DNA from: Paenibacillus plantarum
GTDB taxonomy: Bacteria; Bacillota; Bacilli; Paenibacillales; NBRC-103111
Direction of reading: 5' to 3'
Assembly (NCBI RefSeq): GCF_013141695.1
Contig: NZ_WHNY01000075.1
Span: 248,001 to 312,000, forward strand
DNA: 64,000 nucleotides
The position numbers were made by a program, and so were the translations under genes. This document shows positions 43,704 to 51,271 of this stretch, piece by piece (position 1 is the first letter of the stretch; every line of letters starts with the position of its first letter). The notes below the pieces were generated by a model, which was given only the letters and a program-made list of their open reading frames with translations, made no database searches and was not told where the DNA came from.

Positions 43704-45626
43704 TTATACGTTCTGTAAAGCTTGTTCCACTTCCTGTACGATGGATAATGCCGCGCTGCGTGCACTCGAGAATGCGCGTTCAGCAAGCTCGCCTTTACCT
43801 GTGCAGCCATCTCCACAGAAGTAGAACGGAATATTTTCCACACGAGTTGGCAAAAGTCGGTTGGTTGCAATGTTTTTCACACTGGATACCATGGCTTTCT
43901 TCGAAACACGTTTTACCGCGGTAACATCGCGCCAGCCTGGGTAATGCATGTCGAATAGTGCTTCCATTTGTGAGGTTTTATTGTCCAAATAGGCCTTGCG
44001 TTCCTCGTCGTTATCGAACTTATCACTAAGGTAGGCGATACCTTGAAGCAGTTGACCACCTTCTGGGACAAGTGTATGATCCGTTGCGGAAACATCGCTG
44101 ATGAATAATTTATTATCCATGTCACTGATGTAACTGAATGGTCTAGCGACAACGGTGCTTAATCCAATATCATAAACCATAACTTCGGTTGCTGTGTTGG
44201 ACTCGTATGGGGCAAGGAACGGCTCCCAAGCCGAACCTTTAAGTAGTTTTACTACTTGTTGAACCGGCATTGCGAAGATCACTTTATCGAACGCCATTTC
44301 ACGGGTTTTCGTTTTTAAAACAAATTTACGATCCTCATAACGAAGTCCGTCGACACCTTCTTGCAAAGCGATTTCCCACTTACCGGAAGAGGTCATCTTC
44401 TGTTTTAGTTGATTTGTGATGACAGCCCAGCTGCCCAAGACATAGTTAACCGGTTTGCTAGACAAGAACAAGTTGTGATAATACTCGCTAATTACAGCGC
44501 CGGACACGTTGCGAGCATCTTCAGGTGTAATAAAGAAGTTGGAACAAACCAAATGCTCCCACAGCTCTTTAACATCTTCGTCGGCGTTAGATTCGGCAAG
44601 ATAGTCTGCTAGTGTAGCGTAGTTTTTAATATTGTGAATATTAGCAATAATGGCCGCGATTTCACCTACAAAGCGAACTTTTTGAATCGTGCTTAGCAGA
44701 TCTGTTTTGAGTAAATTAATGGCATCCAGCGGCGCGGTTGTAAGTTGATTATGCTTTGCATAGACGACTTTGCGTTTATCTACTTGTTTAGAGGAGAAGG
44801 ACAGACCGAGCTCACGTTCCATCGTAGTCAGTGTATGACGATCAATTCCGTAGATGGCATGCGCACCATAGTTGAGCGTGAAACCTGCTTTCTCATACGT
44901 AAAGGCTCGCCCTCCCAACTGTGGACTGCGCTCAAATAGAATACCTTCAACGTGTGGATTTTCTGATAAATACGCGGCTGCTGTTAATCCAGCTAAACCT
45001 CCGCCAATAATAGCTACTTTCATTCGCTTTTCCTCCTTGGGGACGGGTTCTACCTGCAGCGATGCGTAAGGTTCCTCAGAACGAAGACCTACCCAAAGCC
45101 AGGCTAAGTTGTTTTTCATCATGGAGAGTAGGTCGGCATCATCTTGATTGCACCAAGTAAGAATCGTTCCGGTATACATGCATACGAGTAGTTCAATCTT
45201 TTTGGGCTCCGGGAGCCAGTGCATTAAGCTTTGAGTCAAGACTTTCAATTGCTGTAGTTCTTCCGATTTTACCGTATCATTTTGTAGAGAAAGTGCCTGC
45301 AAACTACGAATTAGTCTCGGTGACATTTGAATATTCGACGCTAAGTCTAAAAATAGACGATTAATATGACCTTCTAGCGATTGTACCTTCGAAGGGGGCT
45401 GTTTCACCCACTCCTGAATCAATTGTGTCTGTTTGCTGTATAACGCTGAAATGATGGCATCTTTACTTTTGAAATAATGATAGAAGGTTCCTTTGGAGGT
45501 GCTGGTTGCTGCGATAATATCATCGACAGAAACATTCTCGTAGCCTTTCTCCATGAACATCGTTAGGGCAACTTCCATCATCACATCACGCTTTTTGCGG
45601 GTCGAGGCTCTCATGAATTGACTCAT
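43704..45626 (-). CDS. TetR regulator fused to FAD-dependent (phytoene desaturase-like) oxidoreductase
   Basis: A single open frame of 640 aa encodes two proteins. Residues about 1-195 are a TetR repressor (helix-turn-helix in EKGYENVSVDDIIAATSTSKGTFYHYFKSKDAII, then a helical ligand domain). Residues about 202-640 are a flavoprotein with the Rossmann motif VAIIGGGLAGLTAAAYLSE, GGRAFTYEKAGF and the C-terminal FAD motif FYFCGDGCTGKGELAERA, resembling CrtI/CrtN-type desaturases and amine oxidases. Between them, AAGGAGG (45032-45038) lies 8 nt upstream of an in-frame ATG at 45023, so the 439-aa oxidoreductase can also be made alone. ATG at 45626 (GGAG upstream) is chosen for the full protein. 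An operator-like palindrome lies upstream. Confidence 0.85.
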   Translation of the reverse strand: MSQFMRASTRKKRDVMMEVALTMFMEKGYENVSVDDIIAATSTSKGTFYHYFKSKDAIISALYSKQTQLIQEWVKQPPSKVQSLEGHINRLFLDLASNIQMSPRLIRSLQALSLQNDTVKSEELQQLKVLTQSLMHWLPEPKKIELLVCMYTGTILTWCNQDDADLLSMMKNNLAWLWVGLRSEEPYASLQVEPVPKEEKRMKVAIIGGGLAGLTAAAYLSENPHVEGILFERSPQLGGRAFTYEKAGFTLNYGAHAIYGIDRHTLTTMERELGLSFSSKQVDKRKVVYAKHNQLTTAPLDAINLLKTDLLSTIQKVRFVGEIAAIIANIHNIKNYATLADYLAESNADEDVKELWEHLVCSNFFITPEDARNVSGAVISEYYHNLFLSSKPVNYVLGSWAVITNQLKQKMTSSGKWEIALQEGVDGLRYEDRKFVLKTKTREMAFDKVIFAMPVQQVVKLLKGSAWEPFLAPYESNTATEVMVYDIGLSTVVARPFSYISDMDNKLFISDVSATDHTLVPEGGQLLQGIAYLSDKFDNDEERKAYLDNKTSQMEALFDMHYPGWRDVTAVKRVSKKAMVSSVKNIATNRLLPTRVENIPFYFCGDGCTGKGELAERAFSSARSAALSIVQEVEQALQNV

Positions 45627-45660
45627 CCGCTCACTCCATTCAAACGATCCATTTACACTT

Positions 45661-45694
45661 ATTATATGCAAAAATAGACTTGCAGTCTACAAGT
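45661..45694 (-). promoter_or_regulatory. Promoter and palindromic operator of the TetR-oxidoreductase gene
   Basis: On the minus strand TATAAT (45661-45666) is a consensus -10. Immediately upstream is TAGACT-TGC-AGTCTA (45675-45689), a perfect 6-bp inverted repeat typical of TetR-family operators, overlapped by a second repeat ACTTG...CAAGT (45678-45694). It covers the -35/spacer region, so autorepression is likely. Confidence 0.65.
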
Positions 45695-45811
45695 GAATTG
45701 ACCGGTGTCAAAAAGGATCCGCGGATTAAATAATCTAACTCATTCTTTCCCGTGTGAGGCTTATCGGTTCGGTATATACTTCACATTAGAACCCCTTGAG
45801 AGGATGTAAAT

Positions 45812-46882
45812 ATGAACTTGAATAAAGCAGATTTAGGATGGCATGTAAGTTTCGAAAAAGCATTTGAACCCTTTCTTAACGAAGAAGGATTTGTCGCAGG
45901 CCGCGTCTCCTTAGAACATAAACATATGTATCGCGTTCAGACGGAAGTTGGCGAAGTGTTGGCTGAAGTTTCTGGCAAACTGCGTCACCAAGCTCTACGT
46001 CGTGAGGATTACCCTGCGGTAGGGGATTGGCTAGTGATATCAATCCGTGAAGGAGAGCAGCGAGCTGTGATCCATGCCGTGCTTCCTCGTCGAAGTAAGT
46101 TTTCCCGTAAAGTGGCTGGACAAGTCACGGAAGAGCAAATTGTTGCAACCAATGTAGATACCGTTTTTCTGGTAAATGCTTTGAATCAAGATTTTAATGT
46201 TCGTCGAATTGAGCGCTACCTAGTACTCGCATGGGAGAGCGGCGCTAATCCCGTCATCGTATTAAGTAAGTCTGATCTATGCGAGAATCCAGATGAGTTA
46301 GCGGCTGAAGTAGCGGCTGTTGCCATTGGCGTACCCATTCATATTATTAGTTCTGCCGAAAATCGAGGCTTAGATGAACTTGCTGCCTACATGACTCGCG
46401 GACAGACGGTTGCACTTCTAGGCTCATCAGGGGTTGGGAAATCAACCTTAGTGAATCGTATTTATGGCAGAGATATTTTGAACACGGGAGATATTCGATC
46501 CGGGGATGACAAAGGAAAACATACGACAACCCATCGTGAGCTGATTTTACTGCCGGATGGCGGTATTTTGATCGATACACCAGGAATGAGAGAACTGCAG
46601 CTTTGGAGCGCTTCCGAAGGGTTGAGCACATCCTTCCAGGATATTGAGGAATTCGCCGAGCAATGCTTCTTTCAAGATTGTAAGCATGAGAATGAACCGA
46701 AATGTGCGGTGAAATCTGCGCTAAATTCGGGAGCTTTGTCCGCGGAGCGTTTTCAGAATTATGTGAAATTACAGAAGGAACTGGCTTATTTGGCTCGTAA
46801 AGAGGACAAAGGACTTCAAGCCGCTGAGAAGGCAAAATGGAAGAAGATCCACCAATCCCTCAAAAGTCAACCTCATCGCTAA
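45812..46882 (+). CDS. rsgA: Ribosome small subunit-dependent GTPase A (RsgA)
   Basis: Circularly permuted GTPase that assists late maturation of the 30S subunit. The product is 356 aa. N-terminal OB-fold (about 25-95), then G motifs in permuted order: VLSKSDL (G4), ISSAENRGLDEL (G5), LLGSSGVGKSTLVNRI (G1), GKHTTTHRE (G2), DTPGMREL (G3). The C-terminal zinc knuckle is CFFQDCKHENEPKC. ATG follows GAGAGG. It is a longer form than the typical roughly 290-aa RsgA; many Bacillales carry such a paralog, so a second copy elsewhere is possible. Confidence 0.93.
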   Translation: MNLNKADLGWHVSFEKAFEPFLNEEGFVAGRVSLEHKHMYRVQTEVGEVLAEVSGKLRHQALRREDYPAVGDWLVISIREGEQRAVIHAVLPRRSKFSRKVAGQVTEEQIVATNVDTVFLVNALNQDFNVRRIERYLVLAWESGANPVIVLSKSDLCENPDELAAEVAAVAIGVPIHIISSAENRGLDELAAYMTRGQTVALLGSSGVGKSTLVNRIYGRDILNTGDIRSGDDKGKHTTTHRELILLPDGGILIDTPGMRELQLWSASEGLSTSFQDIEEFAEQCFFQDCKHENEPKCAVKSALNSGALSAERFQNYVKLQKELAYLARKEDKGLQAAEKAKWKKIHQSLKSQPHR

Positions 46883-46972
46883 TTCCGATAAGATTTGGAT
46901 TGGATTTTTTGAACGCTTTCCGATAAACTTATAACTAAGTATGATAACAATGTCGGGAGGACGAATGGATCA

Positions 46973-47323
46973 ATGAGTGATTGTATTTTTTGTAAAATCA
47001 TTGCGGGGGATCTTCCTTCTAAGAAAGTCTATGAAGATGATCAGATTCTAGCTTTTCATGATATTCAGCCAGCAGCACCGATTCACGTCCTTATCATTCC
47101 GAAGAAACACTTTGCTTCTCTATCGGCAGGACAGTCGGAAGATTGGGCAGTCGTGGGGCAAATGCAGCGTGTGGCTGCGCAAATTGCTAGAGAGCTAGAG
47201 GTAGAAGAATCAGGTTATCGTGTGATCACGAACATTGGAGCAAATGCGGGTCAAATTGTTCATCATTTGCATTATCATTTGATGGCAGGTGCTAGATTGG
47301 CACCCCTTGGGGTCCATAACTAA
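46973..47323 (+). CDS. HIT family nucleotide hydrolase (HinT-like)
   Basis: Histidine-triad purine nucleoside phosphoramidase/hydrolase. The product is 116 aa. N-terminal zinc-like pair CIFCKIIAGDLP, substrate loop HVLIIPKKH, and the triad HHLHYHLMAG near the C-terminus (HxHxH). It follows TCGGGAGG. In B. subtilis the equivalent gene lies elsewhere; here it sits just upstream of rpsU. Confidence 0.93.
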   Translation: MSDCIFCKIIAGDLPSKKVYEDDQILAFHDIQPAAPIHVLIIPKKHFASLSAGQSEDWAVVGQMQRVAAQIARELEVEESGYRVITNIGANAGQIVHHLHYHLMAGARLAPLGVHN

Positions 47324-47350
47324 TCTTTCTAGTAGGAAAGATCAGTTTTG
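47323..47350 (+). terminator. Weak terminator after the HIT gene
   Basis: ATCTTTC (47323-47329) pairs with GAAAGAT (47336-47342) and CAGTTTTG follows. It lies just before the rpsU promoter. Confidence 0.5.
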
Positions 47351-47353
47351 CGA

Positions 47354-47382
47354 TTGACACCCTAATTACTATCACCTATAAT
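47354..47382 (+). promoter_or_regulatory. Consensus SigA promoter of rpsU-yqeY
   Basis: TTGACA (47354-47359), exactly 17-bp spacer, TATAAT (47377-47382). Both hexamers are perfect. It lies 55 bp upstream of the rpsU start. Confidence 0.95.
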
Positions 47383-47437
47383 GAGATTTGATGAACCGTT
47401 TTGTCTTAGATGGTCTGTTCGGAGGGAGGGAAAACTG

Positions 47438-47611
47438 TTGTCAGAAACTCGAGTTCGTAAGAACGAAACTATAGATGCTGCACTTCGTCGCTTTAAGCGT
47501 TCCATCGCTAAGGATGGCGTTCTTGCAGAAGTAAAGAAACGTAAGCATTATGACAAGCCTAGCGTTAAGCGTAAGCTTAAATCTGAGGCTGCTCGTAAAA
47601 GAAAGTTCTAG
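47438..47611 (+). CDS. rpsU: Ribosomal protein S21
   Basis: Small basic 30S protein at the anti-Shine-Dalgarno side of the ribosome. 57 aa, typical of the family: SETRVRKNETIDAALRRFKRS followed by a Lys/Arg-rich tail. The start is TTG at 47438, 7 nt after GGAGGGAGGG; the open frame extends upstream, but that segment contains the promoter -10 and leader. It is followed after 8 bp by yqeY, the conserved pairing. Confidence 0.97.
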   Translation: MSETRVRKNETIDAALRRFKRSIAKDGVLAEVKKRKHYDKPSVKRKLKSEAARKRKF

Positions 47612-47619
47612 GAGGCAAC

Positions 47620-48063
47620 ATGAGCTTAAGCGATCGATTGAACGAAGATATGAAACAAGCGATGAAGAGTCAGGACAAGTTTAAGCTCTCTGTAATTCGA
47701 ATGGTACGTTCTACGATTAAGAATTCTGAGATTGATCTGAAAAGACCCTTAGACGACAATGAAGTGCTTGATGTTCTAACTCGTGAGATCAAACAGCGTA
47801 AGGATTCCCTCCAAGAATTTAGTAAGGCAGGTCGTGATGATCTAGCCGACAACCTGAAGGCGGAACTTGTTATTCTAGCTGAGTACATGCCGCAACAGCT
47901 TTCTGAGGAAGAAGTGAAAGCCATTGTACAGCAGACCATCCAGCAAATTGGTGCTTCTTCCAAAGCGGATATGGGCAAAGTGATGACGGCATTGATGCCT
48001 CAGGTTAAAGGACGCGCTGATGGTAAACTTATCAATCAGTTAGTTCAACAATTATTAGGTTAA
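47620..48063 (+). CDS. yqeY: GatB/YqeY domain-containing protein
   Basis: 147-aa YqeY protein, related to the C-terminal tRNA-binding domain of GatB; its exact function is unresolved. It begins MSLSDRLNEDMKQAMKSQDKFKLSVIRMVRSTIKN, and the C-terminus has KADMGKVMTALMPQVKGRADG, the family hallmark. It is cotranscribed with rpsU and closed by a strong terminator. Confidence 0.95.
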   Translation: MSLSDRLNEDMKQAMKSQDKFKLSVIRMVRSTIKNSEIDLKRPLDDNEVLDVLTREIKQRKDSLQEFSKAGRDDLADNLKAELVILAEYMPQQLSEEEVKAIVQQTIQQIGASSKADMGKVMTALMPQVKGRADGKLINQLVQQLLG

Positions 48064-48082
48064 TACCAAATATGTTTTGTGA

Positions 48083-48115
48083 AGACCAAGTGGATCATTC
48101 CATTTGGTCTTTTTT
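48083..48115 (+). terminator. Intrinsic terminator after yqeY
   Basis: AGACCAAGTGGA (48083-48094) pairs with TCCATTTGGTCT (48099-48110), with one G-T pair, and TTTTT follows. Confidence 0.92.
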
Positions 48116-48159
48116 CTTCTACATGTTTAAGTGCTTTTTTTAAATTTTCTACTAAATTC

Positions 48160-48185
48160 CGAAACAGTTCATAAGTTAATACGTA
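48160..48185 (+). promoter_or_regulatory. SigW-like (ECF) promoter of the nfeD-floA operon
   Basis: CGAAAC (48160-48165), a 16-bp spacer, then CGTA (48182-48185). This matches the ECF pattern TGAAAC-N16-CGTA recognised by SigW in Bacillus, whose regulon includes the orthologous yqeZ-floA-yqfB operon. Confidence 0.7.
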
Positions 48186-48229
48186 CATACCTTATGAGAA
48201 GGAAGTTTGAAGGGAAGGAGTGAACGACG

Positions 48230-48895
48230 ATGTTTCTCGATAATCTATCCGCGTTTCTGACTCACCCTGTGACAGGTACCGTATTATTGATGGTTGGCAT
48301 TATTGGTATAGCGCTGGAACTGCTTTTTTTCAGTAGTGGATTGTTGGCCTTGGCGGGGGTTGCTGGCTTTGGTTTATATTTCTTAGGTTTTTACTTGGCT
48401 GGCTTTGCGAGTTTTGGTGACTTGGCTGTCTTAGGACTTGGTTTGGTTCTCTTGATTCTAGAATTGGTTGTGCCAAGTTTCGGAATTCTAAGTGTTCTAG
48501 GGGCGATTTGCCTATTCGGCGGTGTACTGATGGCTTCTTCAGATCCTAAGGAAGCAGCGTACATGTTAATTATTGCTTTGCTAGTCGCCCTTGTAGTTGT
48601 CATTGCTGCAATTAGGACGTTTAAACATCGCGGCGTTTGGAACCGTTTCATTCTGAAGGAACAGCTAACCACGAGCAAGGGCTTTACATCGAGCCCTGAT
48701 CGATCTAATCTAGTTGGTTTGACGGGAGAAGCCATAACGCCATTGCGACCTGCTGGAACGGCATTAATTCAAGGAGAACGTGTTGATGTTGTCACGCATG
48801 GTGGTTTTATTTCGGTCAATAAAGCAATAATCGTTGTGGAAGTTGAAGGAGTTCGTGTTGTAGTGAAAGCTGTGGATGACCAACCAAATCATTAG
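48230..48895 (+). CDS. NfeD-like membrane protein
   Basis: Partner of flotillins in membrane-domain organisation. The product is 221 aa: four membrane segments (about 15-130) and a C-terminal OB-fold domain (about 155-215; GLTGEAITPLRPAGTALIQGERVDVVTHGGFI). It lacks the ClpP-like N-terminal protease domain found in the 437-aa YqeZ of B. subtilis, so it is the short form. floA starts 14 bp downstream. Confidence 0.92.
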   Translation: MFLDNLSAFLTHPVTGTVLLMVGIIGIALELLFFSSGLLALAGVAGFGLYFLGFYLAGFASFGDLAVLGLGLVLLILELVVPSFGILSVLGAICLFGGVLMASSDPKEAAYMLIIALLVALVVVIAAIRTFKHRGVWNRFILKEQLTTSKGFTSSPDRSNLVGLTGEAITPLRPAGTALIQGERVDVVTHGGFISVNKAIIVVEVEGVRVVVKAVDDQPNH

Positions 48896-48909
48896 GAGGA
48901 TACAAACAA

Positions 48910-49899
48910 ATGACGATTGAACCAGGCTTATATTTGGTGCTGCTTGCAGCCATCATTATTATTGTATTATCGATTTTACTTAGTGTTGTTCCCGTTATGC
49001 TATGGATTTCTGCGCTGGCTTCCGGTGTGAGAATCAGCATTATTACTTTGATTGCTATGAGACTCCGTCGGGTAACGCCAAGTCGCATTGTGAACCCAAT
49101 GATTAAAGCAACGAAAGCCGGGATTGATCTTAGTGTCAATCAATTGGAAAGTCACTACCTAGCTGGAGGTAATGTTGACCGTGTTGTGAACGCATTAATT
49201 GCTGCGCATCGTGCCAAAATTCATTTGGAGTTTGAGCGCGCGGCAGCCATTGATTTGGCGGGTCGTGATGTGTTGTTAGCTGTTCAAATGAGTGTAAATC
49301 CACGTGTCATTGAAACGCCGAATGTTTCAGCCGTCGCGAAGAACGGTATTGAAGTAAAGGTCATCGCGCGAGTTACGGTTCGTGCAAACATTGATCGACT
49401 CGTAGGTGGAGCCGGTGAAGAGACCATTATCGCGCGTGTCGGAGAGGGGATCGTTACAACCGTAGGTTCCAGCGAATCTCATAAGGATGTCCTAGAAAAT
49501 CCAGACATGATCTCCCGCACTGTTTTAGGTAAAGGCTTGGATGCAGGGACAGCTTTTGAAATTCTGTCAATTGATATTGCGGATGTGGATGTTGGTAAAA
49601 ATATTGGTGCTCATTTGCAAACAGAGCAAGCGGAGGCAGACAAACGGATTGCTCAGGCGAAAGCAGAGGAACGCCGCGCGATGGCTGTTGCAGCAGAACA
49701 GGAAATGAAAGCGCGAGTTGTTGAAATGCGTGCTAAGGTTGTTGAGTCGGAATCGCAAGTCCCACTTGCCATGGCTGAAGCGCTGCGAAATGGTCAATTA
49801 GGGGTCATGGATTATATGAATCTCAAAAATATTGAATCTGATACACAAATGCGTTCCTCTTTAGGCAAAGTCAACGATGGAAAAAATGAAAAAGAATAA
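48910..49899 (+). CDS. floA: Flotillin-like protein FloA
   Basis: Membrane scaffold that clusters proteins in functional membrane microdomains. The product is 329 aa. N-terminal hydrophobic hairpin (about 5-50), SPFH-like domain (KARVT... RVGEGIVTTVGSSESHKDVLENPD), then the coiled-coil with EA-rich repeats (ADKRIAQAKAEERRAMAVAAEQEMKARVVEMRAKVVESE). AGGAGG precedes the start. It lies between nfeD and a small membrane protein gene, all under the SigW-like promoter. Confidence 0.96.
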   Translation: MTIEPGLYLVLLAAIIIIVLSILLSVVPVMLWISALASGVRISIITLIAMRLRRVTPSRIVNPMIKATKAGIDLSVNQLESHYLAGGNVDRVVNALIAAHRAKIHLEFERAAAIDLAGRDVLLAVQMSVNPRVIETPNVSAVAKNGIEVKVIARVTVRANIDRLVGGAGEETIIARVGEGIVTTVGSSESHKDVLENPDMISRTVLGKGLDAGTAFEILSIDIADVDVGKNIGAHLQTEQAEADKRIAQAKAEERRAMAVAAEQEMKARVVEMRAKVVESESQVPLAMAEALRNGQLGVMDYMNLKNIESDTQMRSSLGKVNDGKNEKE

Positions 49900-49917
49900 G
49901 GTTTGTGAGGTGATCAA

Positions 49918-50379
49918 ATGGAACAGCTGATCGCATTCTTATTTAAGAACTGGTATTTGGTCATTATAGCGTTAACCTTTTTCTATCAAATACAAAGCAG
50001 ACGCAAGCGAGCTGAGCAGAAAGCTTCAAGTAAAGGTATGCCGACCTTTGGAGACGGCCCAGGCGACGCTAGAAGGCCTGTAGAAGCGAAGAAAGTGCAA
50101 GTAGGACATATGGCTCCATCTGGTCGTTCGGAACGCGTACGAGACGAATTTAGTCAGTCTGGTCTTGGTAAAGCAACCGCAACAGCTCAGAAGCAGAAGC
50201 CATCACCCTTCACGCCAGTTGTGAAAAGTGGAACAGCAGTAACTTCACCTATTTATGCTGATGAGATCTCAACCGCAAGTCAATTTCCAGATCAACCGAA
50301 TCGGGATCAAGTTCTTCAAGGCGTTGTTTGGGCAGAGATATTAGGTCCGCCACGTGCCAAAAAGCCATATCGTAGATGA
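49918..50379 (+). CDS. Small single-pass membrane protein, third gene of the floA operon
   Basis: 153 aa. One N-terminal membrane segment (about 8-27), basic RRKRAEQK stop-transfer, then a long, probably disordered Gly/Ser/Pro-rich tail ending QGVVWAEILGPPRAKKPYRR, which looks like a short conserved docking motif. I do not recognise a named family. It occupies the position of yqfB in B. subtilis but is larger. It is followed by a terminator. Confidence 0.75.
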   Translation: MEQLIAFLFKNWYLVIIALTFFYQIQSRRKRAEQKASSKGMPTFGDGPGDARRPVEAKKVQVGHMAPSGRSERVRDEFSQSGLGKATATAQKQKPSPFTPVVKSGTAVTSPIYADEISTASQFPDQPNRDQVLQGVVWAEILGPPRAKKPYRR

Positions 50380-50391
50380 AATGATGTAAGT

Positions 50392-50428
50392 AACGCCCTT
50401 TTGCAATTGCGAAAGGGTGTTTTTTTTG
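50392..50428 (+). terminator. Intrinsic terminator of the floA operon
   Basis: AACGCCCTTT (50392-50401) pairs with AAAGGGTGTT (50412-50421), and an eight-T run follows. Confidence 0.92.
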
Positions 50429-50861
50429 CGCACACGCCAGGATCTATAGCATGAATCTAATTTGTTGAGTCGGAAGGGCGACTTGGTCGGATGGGGAATT
50501 CGTGAATTTCCTGTCCTCAGATGATTAGATGGATTTTATACAGTTACTTTTCCGAAAATTCCGATTAATCCCAACATAGATGGAAAACCTGCAGTTAATT
50601 TTGACCATTTTACCCGATCTAAACAAAAGTAGCAGTTTTAACTACATGTTTTACATTTAAATCGAATTTTTGTGAGGATTTCTCATAAATAGATGTACAT
50701 TTTCCAGTTAAACAAATGTGAAAAGTACTTGTCTCTCTAAGCCTATTAACACCACCAACAACTTCCGACCTTCGAGATCACTTGCCATATCCTCTGATCC
50801 TCTGCGTCCAAGCCGAACAGTTACGCATGTATCCAAAGAAGACGGTGCAGTCGTTTATTCA
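50429..50861. other. AT-rich gap before yqfC with dispersed repeat block
   Basis: No gene seen. CAGTTA/CAGTTT-type segments recur (about 50541, 50591, 50631, 50705). The block TCCGAAAATTCCGATTAATC (50551-50570) resembles 24047-24070 next to the insertion sequence. The last part (50741-50861) is more mixed and holds the SigE-like promoter at its end. Confidence 0.4.
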
Positions 50862-50890
50862 GCATAAAAGCGGCTGCTGTCGCATAATTT
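50862..50890 (+). promoter_or_regulatory. SigE-like sporulation promoter of yqfCD
   Basis: -35 GCATAAA (50862-50868), 14-bp spacer, -10 CATAATTT (50883-50890). Compared with the SigE pattern KMATAWW-N14-CATACAHT the -35 is perfect and the -10 matches 6 of 8. yqfCD is a SigE target in B. subtilis. Confidence 0.6.
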
Positions 50891-50955
50891 GGTAGAAAGT
50901 CTATGCGCCTTTTCTGCATTCTCGATCTTCTAGTTAGAGGGGGTACTGCCCAGCT

Positions 50956-51234
50956 ATGCGTCGCTTGACCCGCAAATGGAACCAGTTCACGGCCAAGATC
51001 CTTGATCTTCCCCAAGATGTTGTACAGGATTTGCCGCGAATCACGATGATCGGCAACGTACAGCTTTATGTTGAGAATCACCGGGGCGTACTGCATTTTT
51101 CCAGTGAGATTCTGAAGCTGGAGTTATCGAAAGGAACGCTGGAAGTATGCGGCCAACAGTTGGTCATAAGAGCGATTCTTTCAGAAGAAGTATTCATTGA
51201 AGGCATCATCGATCATGTAAAATATATGCCTTAA
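50956..51234 (+). CDS. yqfC: Sporulation protein YqfC
   Basis: 92-aa YabP/YqfC family protein expressed in the mother cell. Sequence RRLTRKWNQFTAKILDLPQDVVQDLPRITMIGNVQLYVENHRGVL is characteristic. It precedes yqfD by 37 bp and is preceded by AGAGGGGG. In related spore-formers YqfC acts with YqfD in the SigE regulon. Confidence 0.93.
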   Translation: MRRLTRKWNQFTAKILDLPQDVVQDLPRITMIGNVQLYVENHRGVLHFSSEILKLELSKGTLEVCGQQLVIRAILSEEVFIEGIIDHVKYMP

Positions 51235-51271
51235 TGTAGTGGTAGTGCGAATGAGAACTGGAGGCTGAGTC

